NCBI RefSeq assembly: GCF_016545825.1
Contig: NC_052619.1
Location: 3,983,501 to 4,047,500 of the forward strand
Reading direction: 5' to 3'
DNA length: 64,000 nt
Origin: Eucalyptus grandis
Lineage: Eukaryota > Streptophyta > Magnoliopsida > Myrtales > Myrtaceae
Shown here: positions 23,171-34,374 of the stretch, piece by piece
How positions within the stretch are numbered: position 1 is the first letter of the stretch
Layout of the letters: each line of letters begins with the position of its first letter
Made by a program: the position numbers and the translations under genes
The notes under the pieces: model-generated
Told to the model about the DNA's origin: nothing
The model's input: only the letters and a program-made list of their open reading frames with translations
Databases searched by the model: none

Positions 23171-26100
23171 TCTACATCTTCTGGTGGTAATATGTAAATG
23201 AATTTTATGACTATTTAAGTTGAACCTGTGATTTTACTTCAACTGTACGAATGATCACTATATTATGTGTACACTTTGTAGATTTAACAATTCTAGCAAT
23301 TTTTAGCAGTCACATGGTCGCCTGAATATGAGATTGGTAGCATGTTACAAGCTGAAAACAAAATATGAATAGGGAACCAAATCTAACTCACTACCTTTGC
23401 ATGGAATTTAACTCATAGTAAACCATTAGGAGATCCTGAGGGACCAAGAAAGGTCAGCTTGTGGAAGAAGATGCTGAACAATCGCGCTTTCACAGGAATA
23501 GGTTAACTTAGATTCAAGATCAATAGACTGGGGTAGGTAGTAGACAACTCCTTGAGGCTTATGGGCATATTTGGGTGTGAGAAACTTTGTTGCATTTGCT
23601 CTTTTTGATTTCTTGTCAACGTGAAAAGAGAGGAATGGGCAAAACTTTGAAAGATTATTGAAAGAGTCCTCTGTTTTTTATGATTATTGAAAATTGGTTG
23701 AAAGTATTACATTTTCAGCATTATAAAAACTTATGTGTGGATGTAAATGCTTTGATTGACATTGGAATTGCTTTGTCTTGTAATTTAGCCCTTCTTAGCA
23801 TTGGCTATAGTCTTTTTAAATCCAAAAAACTGACTTTTTTTTTTTGAAATTTGGAAAAAATTGAAGGAATCATCATTTGCAGTTTCCAGAGAAGCAGAGG
23901 ACAACGCACCTTTGGAATCTCTGTCCAAGCTATTCTGTTCCTTAAAGTTGGACCCCATTCTTGCCAAGCTGACTGCTTGCAATCGACATCATCTCATCCA
24001 AATCGATCAATCAGTATAAGTACCCTAAGGATCAAAACCCAACCTAAAACGCCTCATTCTTGCAAAGCTCACTACTTGCAATCACCACCATCTCATCCAA
24101 TTCCATCAATCAGTATAAAGTACGCTGAGGATCAAACTCCAACCTAAAATGCCTCTTTGGATCCTAGGGTAAAGTGTTTAAATGATCTTATCATCATTTA
24201 CCTGCTTTAGAGAACAGCTTTGTATTCATTGCAGGGGCCTAAGCCTTGTCAGAATATCTGATCGATAGTTTGGCCATAGCTTATTTTATAAATCTGCTGA
24301 TGTAACACATCAGATTTTGGCAGTAGGATAATATTGACTGGGGCACATGCTGTGGAAATTTAATTAATCCACTACCCGCATTTTTCCCTTTCTAACGCTC
24401 TGTTGTAGGAACTACTGCGAAGGAATATATCTGATGGAGTTTAGCAATTCAATGTCATACTTCAAAGATTACAGCCAAGAAGGTTGTCCAGATAACCCTG
24501 AATGTATAAATAGCCTAAGAATTGGATGTCGAGCCTATCACTTATGGTTTTATTACCAGGGACTTGTCAGAAAATGCAACTGATCTCTTATCTTTCAGCA
24601 TAAATATGTCAATGATCTCCCTCTTCTACCAAATGTGCAGAAAACCAAAATCATAATATATATATAGATATTATCTTTGCTTATTTGTGACTGTCGTGTG
24701 CTATCATAAATGTGAGTTGTTTGATGTGATTGTTGGGATATAAATCCGGTCATTTACTTGTTTGTCATATAAAGTGAGACTGTTACAACTAAATGTACGT
24801 TCGCTGTATTGTGTTTGTCGCGATGGCTTTTTTTCTAGTGCATCTGTAAAGGGCTGTGCATGTCGTAACCCTTCTTACACGGTATATGTTGGAGCAATCG
24901 ACTGAGACCCTTTTGCTTTTATTGAACAATGCATGTTTACATGCCTGCCTTCTCATTTTAACTTTTGGGTGGAGCATTTTACTGGCACCCTGGTCCACTG
25001 TACTGCTATTCAATTTCACAGTAGTCTTGAAATCTTATGCTCACAGAGTTGCATAGGAAGACCCACGGAAAGAGCAAATTGGTAGAAAAGGGAACACAAC
25101 ATGCGGTTAGTATAGCCAATGCCATGCATACCTTGTGGGACAAATTGGTTTTAAAGGTTATCCTTGTAAAGCTCAGATTACAAGATGCAAAGAGTGATAT
25201 GGGGTGCAAAGTTTAGCTAAATGCATTTTTCAATGTCAATTGCTTTTCTCTCTTTGAATACTTGCTTGCAGGTGGCTTCTCTTTAAATTTTATTTGCTCA
25301 AGTGTCTTAAAGTTGATCACTCGGAGAAATTAAATTTGTTAGGTTTTGACATGCTTTAGTGCTTGTTTTGAATCTTAGCTTTAGCATTGTGATTAGAGCT
25401 GATATCTACCGTCAAATCGACCTTTGGGAAGTGTTGATACCAATCTATGTTCAAATAGAGATTTGGTGCCTAGCATTTCTATTGTATGACTTGACGAAAG
25501 GATGAGGTAAATAGGTCACAAAGGGAATTAACTGGAATTTACATCACATCCTTGATCATGAGAATCTAGGTATATAGTATATACAATGAAAAAAATATTA
25601 GTATATATTCCCTTAAGCAATAACAGTATATGAATGGCAGGCGTTGTATACCTCTCGATATATATAATGTCATCGACGTTACCTTGATGACTTTCACCTA
25701 CACCCTTCTGCGCTTCCCTAGCCCCATAAGAAAAGAAGGTGCAGCTTCATATGCTTTGTAAACATGAATGGCTGATGGTCTTGGCTGGAGATTAATGTTC
25801 TGTGCAGTGGCATTGATGAATGGCTGGTAGACAGACATTTACCAGCCATTTGCAATCACTAGTTGTTAGAAGGTGGCTGGTGGTATGAAGCAGAGACAGG
25901 TTACAAGGCTCTGGCTGGCACTAACTGAAAAACTAATGGTCTGTGACTGCAACTGTCATGTTGGTATATCAATGAGAGGTTATTTTGGAAAGCTACACAT
26001 GGGCATGCAAAGGTAATTTCTTTGAACGTTACATTTGTGAAATCCGCTATTTGGGCACCAATTTCTTTCTACTTTTGAGTGCTGGGAACATGTCAAATAT

Positions 26101-27151
26101 GTAAATGCATCACTTCGTATAGTCTGTTTGTCATTTGTCCCCTCCCCAATTGGAATATAGTATACCTCTTTCATGGTGAGGCCTTAATAGAATGACTAGT
26201 GCAGTTTAGTATTTGGAATAATAACCTGATAATATGAGAATATGCTATATTTTCTGCAATCTAGGTATTTAACTAACTACTGTTTGGCTGATATACAAAG
26301 CATTTAGAGTATTGTACTCAGCAGTTTAGATAAAGTAATTGTTTCAATTAAGATTTTGAGTTGCTTTTCATCTCACTTTTTACTTTCTTTCAACAAGCAA
26401 ATGAGCACACGCTTTGCGTGAAAGAACTTAAAATTTGATCAATGTAGGAAAATCTTGAAAATTTAGTTGATCTGTGAAAATGAACTCATATTTTTGGTAA
26501 ATACAAAATAAAATACAAAATAGATTTAACCAAAGATAACAAATTTTAAGTTTGGAAAGTGTTAAAGAGTTGAGGGATCATGAATTAAAGAGATAAAGAT
26601 TTAATTCAATTTTGAATTACAATTTTGTCTCTCATTGAACTCCAAACAAATATGATCCATCTTAGTAAAAACATATATGGGGTTTCATGGAATTTATTGG
26701 TAAAATTTTGAGGTTGAAACCATCTTTGAGTTTACTTTATCATAAAGAGTGATCACGAGTTGCATCGAGGGACAAGTTTTTGCTTGGTTTTGTCAATTGG
26801 TATAATGCAAGAGCATGGAACTATTTTTAATTCTCTTGACTCTGTTCACAAGTTACTATAGCAGATTGTTTGTTTTGTTTCTTAGTATTTTTGTGCCTCT
26901 ACTTCAGCCTAAAATATCCTTTATTAGGTATACTTTCTTAGTTTATAAATGGAGAATTATGTTTTTATTAGTCTCTGATGGTTGTTTTTGGCTTAGAGTA
27001 TTCCAAATCAAATAATGTTCCTTCAACTAAAGTTGTTCTTTCTATCCCCTGGCCTTGAAGCTCAGAAGACAATTTTTTATTTTTTACTTTCTTTTCTGTC
27101 GGAAGACATTTTCATGATATATACCTAATGACAACCAACTGTAGTCTTACC
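23171..27151. other. Gene-free sequence with one tandem duplication
   Basis: No gene is supported. At about 23950-24152 a unit of roughly 99 bases is present twice; both copies contain CATTCTTGC, ACTTGCAATC, CATCTCATCCAA and ATCAATCAGTATAA. The remainder is AT-rich with only short unsupported frames. Confidence 0.5.
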
Positions 27152-27399
27152 AGGTGGTAGATATGCTAGCTCCCAAGTGCCATTTGGAATTCAAAGCAGA
27201 CATTCCTCCTCCATTGTCCCTCGCCAGCCTGGAATCATCAGTTTTATCCAGAAATGGAATAGAATGGGATGGTTTTATGATTGAGCCTGCTTTTGAATCG
27301 GTTTCAGTTCACTTAGAGATTCCATTCTGTGAGCTGGTATTTAGTCAGACTCTTACTATCACTAGTCAACTCAGATCCATTGGTGTATTTGTGGCGTGA
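27152..27399 (+). pseudogene. Exon-like fragment of unknown gene
   Basis: A pyrimidine-rich stretch and CCAG acceptor at about 27150 precede an open frame of about 80 codons with normal protein composition. It begins VVDMLAPKCHLEFKADIPPP and later has GIEWDGFMIEPAFESVSVHL. A possible donor GTATTT follows GAGCTG near 27335. I do not recognise the family. No upstream exons were found, so it may be a gene remnant, a captured exon or chance. Confidence 0.3.
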
Positions 27400-28159
27400 A
27401 ATCAGTAGTTCTCTAGTTTTTGCTTCAGCTATATCAACAGAATTTAATGCATAAGCCATTGGCAGATATCTGAACCCACTGACTTTGACAAACCATAACT
27501 TTATATTCAAGTAACGTAACAGGACCCGCTGTTTGGCTGCTGAAACAACCTGGCTCATGCTCACCCTTAACCTGGATAGAGTCTTCTTGATATTACGTTT
27601 CAACCTTAACAGCACCCTTAGATATAAAGGATGCAGTCAACTTTCAGATACTCCATTCGACTAAAAAACATGCTATTCCTGCTGCAAAGCTTGCACAACC
27701 TGCACTAGTTATATTATTTATATCATTGCAGTCCACTTGTGTTTTCTTGACAACTAACTATGGCTTAAGAACAAAGAAGTGATCATCCAGGTTGGTGCCT
27801 TTTGACTTAAACAGATATGTAAAGGAGAAATAATGGCACAAAGTACAATGAGGTCAAACTAAAATAGTTTTGGAGCTAAATCAGAATAGTTGTGTTCTAG
27901 GGTTTGGAGAAATTGAAATGCTGTAAATAAGATAGGTTTGTGAGAGCTCAGCTGTAAGTTGCTCATAAAGCTTTTCAGATTTCAAATTCGAAACTTCCAT
28001 TCAGAAATTCATGCTAGCAAATGTAGACATAATATGCACTTTTATTACAAATTTTGCAAGTGATGATGGGGCTCCCAATGGGGAAGCGATATTGTGTTGT
28101 GCTTTTTACTGTCCCTTCATCCTTACCTAAATTGTTTTGGCTCCTACTTGTAATTTTTT

Positions 28160-29176
28160 TCTGCAGATGGTTGAAATAAATGCATATGATATTCACTATC
28201 TTTCACTGCACAAACATTTATGTGGATAATCTTTTTTATCTGACACTTCTCATTTCTGAATGTTATTCATCTCAGACTCTGCATATTGAATTAGCTCTTT
28301 TCAACTCAAGACTTTCATACTTGTGCCTGTCTACTGCCGTCATTGGATTAAATTGCCAAGGACACATTTTAACAAGAAATGACAGTGATGACAGGGTGCA
28401 GCTGGAGGCACTCAGATTTTTCCATATATGATATTCTTTACGAAGACTAGCTTTGGGAGTTTGATTTTTTTGGATCCGGTTTCTACTTCTGCAGTTTCCA
28501 TTCAGAAAACATATTCATGAGAAATTTTGCCTGCATAGGCACCATCATTGGTTTCGGACATCTGCAATGCTCAAGCAACTTTTGAATAGTTTTACCTTCC
28601 ACCTAGCGTGTTTGCTGAGAAATATGTGATTGAACTCCTCATTTTTGTCTTAAGCAATTTCATAATCAGTGAGTTTGTTCACTCATCCAAATTTAAGCTT
28701 CTTCTATGTGCATCTAAAAGGGCTTATCAAATTTTAGACTTTTCTTCTAGTTGTAGGTGCGAAGCCTAAAGCAGTTTCGTAGATAAATTGTACTTGTATG
28801 TCATGAAATGAAAGGTACAAAATGTGGGTGAGAATCCGTCTGGAGTGCAAAATTTTATCTTGATTAAGGAACTGAAATTTTCCCTTGATTTTCGGTAGCA
28901 TGAGAATTTATCTTCCAACCAGCAGCATCTTCATGCGTTTAACCCTTCTATGTGCGCTTGTTCAAACTAATCCGTGTTGGTTGCAGGGACTCCGAGAAGT
29001 TCACATTAGGCTCGGGGCTGAAACTCGGCTTGAGAGCTGGATGCCACCTGATCAGACCAGTTTTCAGGAGCGTTCAGCTCATGGTTGGTCCGCATCAAGG
29101 CCTTGAAGCCGTCTTTTGTGGTGCATTTGTTAGGAAGTCGACTAGAGGGTCCAGTAAGGTGTCCGTGCGTGTCTGA
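28160..29176 (+). pseudogene. Further exon-like pieces of unknown gene
   Basis: Acceptor-like CAG sites precede open stretches near 28274 (TLHIELALFNSRLSYLCLS) and near 28987. The latter is open in two frames; one contains FTLGSGLKLGLRAG and ends at a stop at 29174. They may belong with the fragment at 27152, but I could not assemble a single reading frame or recognise a protein. Confidence 0.2.
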
Positions 29177-30272
29177 AGATCTGTTTACTTAAACAAAAGT
29201 CGGAAAATCTCGAGCTTCGATGTGAAGCTTGATTCGTGATTCAGATGTTTTCGGTGCTGGTTTCTATCGTGCCGACATTTCTTTTTCTTTTTATTGGCCA
29301 AGTGTATTCCTGGATTTTGAAGCTTCTCTACGAGGAGTTTGGCAGGCTCCTCGGGGAGATCCCGAGTGGCTCTTGACATTTCTTTTCTACTTAACACAAT
29401 ACTTAGGATAGAACTTTAATCATTTAATGCATGTCTTTAATAATAAAAACCAAAAAATCAGAAAATTTCAAATTTTAATAAAGGGCAAATACAACCCTAA
29501 CATATGCCTAGTATGGCATAAATATGCTCAACTTTTTTTGTCACAAAAAGTCCTGAATTTGTTCACTGTGATACAAATATGTTTAATTTTTTTGTGTCAC
29601 TAAAAACTCCAAATTTATGACATATATGCCTTTTATTATAGTTCCATCCATGCTCTATTTATCACATTTGTATAAGTTTTGGATTTTTATTACACAAAAA
29701 TGTTAAGGATATTTGCAGGCATTCATTATGGGAATGGTATAAAATTAGGAGTCATAAATAATTTTTTATTAACATTTAGAAGAATCATATTTGTGATAAT
29801 TATCCATGCATCATATAGGATAGGAAGCATGTAACTTTAGGCAATTGCATCCTAGGCATTTTAGGATAGTTTCTTTCCGTTAAAAAAAGGTATTAACATC
29901 TCGAAAATCCCAAGTTAGTATACATGTGATAATTTATCCAAATTAAAATCACAAACAAGTATACATATGATAGATTTATGCTTCATTTTTTTAATTAAAT
30001 TTGACCATCGAATTGTTAAGTTAGATGACGAGTGTAACCATAACGGTATCAATTTGTGATTTTTTTATTAATTTAATTTAATGGAAACTAACCAAGTATT
30101 ATCACAAATGTACTAATTTGGAGTCTTTTATAGACAAAAAATTAATTTTTGTTAAATTTGTCATTAGTGTATCAATTTAGGTTTTTGATAGTTAAAAAAT
30201 CACTTTGGGATAAATTTATATACTAGTTTGGAGTTTTCATAATATTAAACCTTAAGAAAAAAAGCATATGTA
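29177..30272. other. AT-rich intergenic sequence with old repeat remnants
   Basis: No gene. Phrases such as AAACTCCAAATTTATGAC and TTTGGAGTTTT recur here, and a similar phrase occurs near 51680-51800, which suggests remains of a dispersed AT-rich repeat. The last bases (AAAAAGCATATGTA) are the left target copy of the following SINE. Confidence 0.4.
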
Positions 30273-30471
30273 ACCACCGCCTTGGTGGCCGCGATGCTTT
30301 GGGCTCTCTCCCTCTCATGAAGGAGAGGAGTTCGAATCCCCTCATGGTCGCTTGGGGTCTTAAGTAGGATGTCAGGGGTGGTAGATCCTCCCGCTTATGT
30401 GTCCCCCTAGGTTTATTCACTAGTTGCCGGTTGTACGGACTTCCTAAGTCACCAAAAAAAAAAAAAAAAAA
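30273..30471 (+). mobile_element. tRNA-derived SINE with poly(A) tail
   Basis: About 200 bases, starting ACCACCGCCTTGGTGGCC and carrying a Pol III B-box-like GTTCGAATCC at 30330-30339. It ends TTGTACGGACTTCC, then GTCACC and an A tail of about 18. Near-matching flanks AAAAAGCATATGTA (30258-30271) and AAAAAGTACATGTA (30467-30480) look like a target-site duplication. All these are hallmarks of plant SINEs. The left flank equals the start of the adjacent satellite monomer. Confidence 0.75.
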
Positions 30472-33269
30472 GTACATGTATATCTCGATGTCAGAAAATA
30501 TTACATGTCATTCTAGGTTAGATATCATTTTAAAATTTAGGATTAAATTGACCAAATTAAAATATTTAAAACTAAATTTGTACAAGCACAATAGATTGTT
30601 GACTTTTTTAGTTTATTAGTAATTTGTACGGGGTTCATGGGCCACAAAAAAAAAAAAAAAAGCATATGTATATCTCGATGTCAGAAAATATTACATGTCA
30701 TTCTAGGTTAAATATCATTTTAAAATTTAGGACTAAATTGACCAAATTAAAATGTTTAAAACTAAATTCGTACAAGCACAATAGATTGTTGACTTTTTTA
30801 GTTTATTAGTAATTTGTACGGGGTCATGGGTCACACAAAAAAAAAAAAGCATATGTATATCTCGATGTCATAAAATATTACATGTCATTCTAGGTTAGAT
30901 ATCATTTTAAAATTTAGGACTAAATTGACCAAATTAAAATGTTTAAAACTAAATTGTACAAGCGCAATAGATTGCTGACTTTTTTTAGTTTATTAGTAAT
31001 TTGTGCGGGGTTCATGGGTCACAAAAAAGCATATGTATATCTTGATGTCAGAAAATATTACATGTCATTCTAGGTTAGATATTATTTTAAAATTTAGGAC
31101 TAAATTAACCAAATTAAAATATTTAAAACTAAATTGTACAAGCGCAATAGATTGTTGACTTTTTTAGTTTATTAGTAATTTGTACGGGGTTCATGGGTCA
31201 CAAAAAAAAAAAAAAAAAAAAAGCATATGCATATCTCGATCTCATAAAATATTACATGTCATTCTAGGTTAGATATCATTTTAAAATTTAGGACTAAATT
31301 GACCAAATTAAAATGTTTAAAACTAAATTCGTACAAATGCAATAGATTATTGACTTTTTTAGTTTATTAGTAATTTGTACAGGGTTCATGGGTCACCAAA
31401 AAAAAAAAAAACAAGCATATGTATATCTTGATGTCAGAAAATATTACATGTCATTCTAGGTTAGATATCATTTTAAAATTTAGGACTAAATTGACCAAAT
31501 TAAAATGTTTAAAACTAAATTCGTACAAGCGCAATAGATTGTTGACTTTTTTAGTTTATTAGTAATTTGTACGGGGTTCATGGGTCAAAAAAAAAAAAAA
31601 AGCATATGCATATCTCGATCTCAGAAAATATTACATGTCATTCTAGGTTAGATATCATTTTAAGATTTAGGATTAAATTGACCAAATTAAAATATTTAAA
31701 ACTAAATTCATACAAGTGCAATAGATTGTTGACTTTTTAGTTTATTAGTAATTTGTCTGAGGTTCCTGGGTCACCAAAAAAAAAAAAAAAGCATATATAT
31801 ATATATCTCAATGTCAAGAAATATTACATGTCATTCTAGGTTAGATATCATTTTAAAATTTAGGACTAAATTGATCAAATTAAAATGTTTAAAACTAAAT
31901 TCATACAAGCGCAATAAATTTTTGACTTTTTTAGTTTATTAGTAATTTGTACGGGGTTCTAGCTCACAAAAAAAAAAAAAAACATATGTATATCTCGATG
32001 TCAGAAAATATTACATGTCATTCTAGGTTAGATATCATTTAAAAATTTAGGACTAAATTGATCAAATTAAAATGTTTAAAACTAAATTCGTACAAGCACA
32101 ATAGATTGTTGACTTTTTTACTTTATTAGTAATTTGTACGGAGTTCCCGAGTCACCAAAAAACTAAAAAAACATATGTATATCTTGATGTCAGAAAATAT
32201 TACATGTCATTCTAGGTTAGATATCATTTAAAAATTTAGGACTAAATTAACCAAATTAAAATGTTTAAAACTAAATTTACAAGCGCAATAGATTGTTGAC
32301 TTTTTTAGTTTATTAGTAATTTGTACGGGGTTCATGGGTCACAAAAAAAAAAAGCATATGCATATCTCGATCTCAGAAAATATTACATGTCATTCTAGGT
32401 TAGATATCATTTTAAAATTTAGGACTAAATTGATCAAATTAAAATGCTTAAAACTAAATTCGTACAAATGCAATAGATTATTGACTTTTTTAGTTTATTA
32501 GTAATTTGTACAGGGTTCAAGGTCACAAAAAAAAAAAAAAAAAAAAAAAAAAGCATATGTATATCTCAATGTCAGAAAATATTACATGTCATTCTAGGTT
32601 AGATATAATTTTAAAATTTAGGATTAAATTGACCAAATTAAAATGTTTAAAACTAAATTCGTACAAGTGCAATAGATTTTTGACTTTTTTAGTTTATTAG
32701 TAATTTGTACGGGATTCATGGGTCACAAAAAGAAAAAGCATATGTATATCTCGATGAAAGAAAATATTACATGTCATTCTAGGTTAGATATCATTTTAAA
32801 ATTTAGGACTAAATTGACTAGATTAAAATGTTTAAAACTAAATTCGTACAAGCACAATAGATTATTGACTTTTTTAATTTATTAGTAATTTGTACGGGGT
32901 TTCTGGGTCACCAAAAAAATTAAAAAGCATATGTATATCTCGATGTCAGAAAATATTACATGTCATTTAGGTTAGATATCATTTTAAATTTAGGACTAAA
33001 TTGACCAAATTAAAATGTTTAAAATTAAATTCGTACAAACGCAATAGATTGTTGACTTTTTTAGTTTATTAGTAATTTGTACGGGGTTCTTGGGTCACCA
33101 AAAAAAAAAAAAGCATATATGTATATCTTGATGTCGAAAATATTACATGTCATTCTAGGTTAGATATCGTTTTAAAATTTATGACTAAATTAACCAAATT
33201 AAAATATTTAAAACTAAATTCGTACTAAGCGCAATAGATTGTTGACTTTTTTAGTTTATTAGTAATTTT
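30471..33269. repeat. 15-copy satellite, monomer about 187 bp
   Basis: Monomers start near 30471, 30660, 30848, 31026, 31222, 31413, 31601, 31790, 31981, 32170, 32353, 32551, 32737, 32927 and 33111. Each begins AGCATATGTATATCTCGATG, passes through ATTACATGTCATTCTAGG and TTTAGTTTATTAGTAATTTG, and ends TACGGGGTTC, then GGGTCACC and an A tract. The A tract varies from about 6 to 28 bases and accounts for most length variation. The last copy breaks off at 33269. Open frames in it are artefacts. It is not CRISPR: this is a eukaryote and the units have no unique spacers. Confidence 0.95.
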
Positions 33270-34203
33270 CTTGCATTGCAATGAATTCTAAAATACTCTA
33301 CTTTCCTCAACTAAATTCTAAAAGTGGCAAATGGATGTCATTGAACTTGAATGGAATGCTATGCATGTCAACGGAAAATCACTTTCTTTAAATGCAACTG
33401 CAGAAGAAAACATGGAGCATAAGTATGCAAATCTCTAAATGGTAATAATACCTAAAATGAGCTTTTAGTTTAATCTAATTTAATCAAGTTCTTGTAACTA
33501 GATTTTCTTACTTGCGAGGTAAAGAGATCTCTCGTACTTTATCAGGTTCCCTAGTCGGCTTGGTAAATAAATTAATGGCGACTCTAAAAAAGTAACATAT
33601 TAACGAAAGAAATCAAGTTGCAATCAGTAGGGATTGTTTATGCCCACTTGATAATTCATTAGCTCTCTCGAGATCCAGTTAGAGAGAGGGATCGCAACAA
33701 ATCTAGATCATCGAACCATATGTCCTATAACCCATTTATTTATGTGAGCTGTTCATTCAGGATAATAAGATTGAGGTCGATCCTCCTATCTTTTTTTTGG
33801 TTCTTAGGCTAATACTTTCGATCTTTCAAGGCGGTAACTTTGAGGGCGAATGAGACAATCATCATCAGCAAACGGACCCATTAGGACCCCCCCAACCGAG
33901 CCAGGGCCATGCCATTCCACATTCGAATTCTCGAAACAAACAACATTCGAATTTGCCGGTCCGAGAAGGGAGTGGGATTCGACGGTCCAGCTGACCAAAA
34001 GGCTCTTCCTTTGTTTAATAAAAATGTCATCTTTACGGGTAGGGGGGGAAGTTGGAGATGATGGTCCTACCCATCGTTGAATCTTCCCCACGTTGTTTCT
34101 CCTCTGTCTCTCTCTCTCTCTCTCGTTCTCGTTCCCACGATCCCTTTTCTCCTGCGGGCAGGCGAAGACACCCCAGCCCAGCACGCAAAAACAGAGTCTC
34201 TCT
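33270..34203. other. Intergenic and promoter region of the aspartic protease
   Basis: No gene was recognised. The last 400 bases become GC- and CT-rich, as expected of a promoter and leader. No clear TATA box was seen. A long minus-strand open frame here is antisense to the leader and exon 1 and is not supported. Confidence 0.4.
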
Positions 34204-34238
34204 CCTGTTCTGTTCTGTTCTGTTCTGTTCTGTTCTCT
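34204..34238. repeat. (TTCTG)n microsatellite in the protease leader
   Basis: Six or so repeats of TTCTG lie about 140 bases upstream of the protease start codon, following a (CT)n run near 34108-34128. Confidence 0.85.
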
Positions 34239-34374
34239 GCCGTTGTCTCTGTTTTGCGCGCACAATTCAGAGCCGAGGAGGAGGAAGAGGAAGAGGGTAG
34301 GCGGTGGATCGGCGGCATATTCGTGTTGAAGCGAGACGCGGGGCGATAAACCCACCCCTCCCCTTCCCTTCCCC

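Noticed and set aside
30273..30345. A functional tRNA gene at the B-box
   Set aside because: No cloverleaf could be formed and a SINE body with poly(A) tail and target duplication follows.
30471..33269. CRISPR-like or coding repeat
   Set aside because: Plant genome, head-to-tail 187-bp units without unique spacers; the short open frames start in the tail of one monomer and recur only because the unit repeats.
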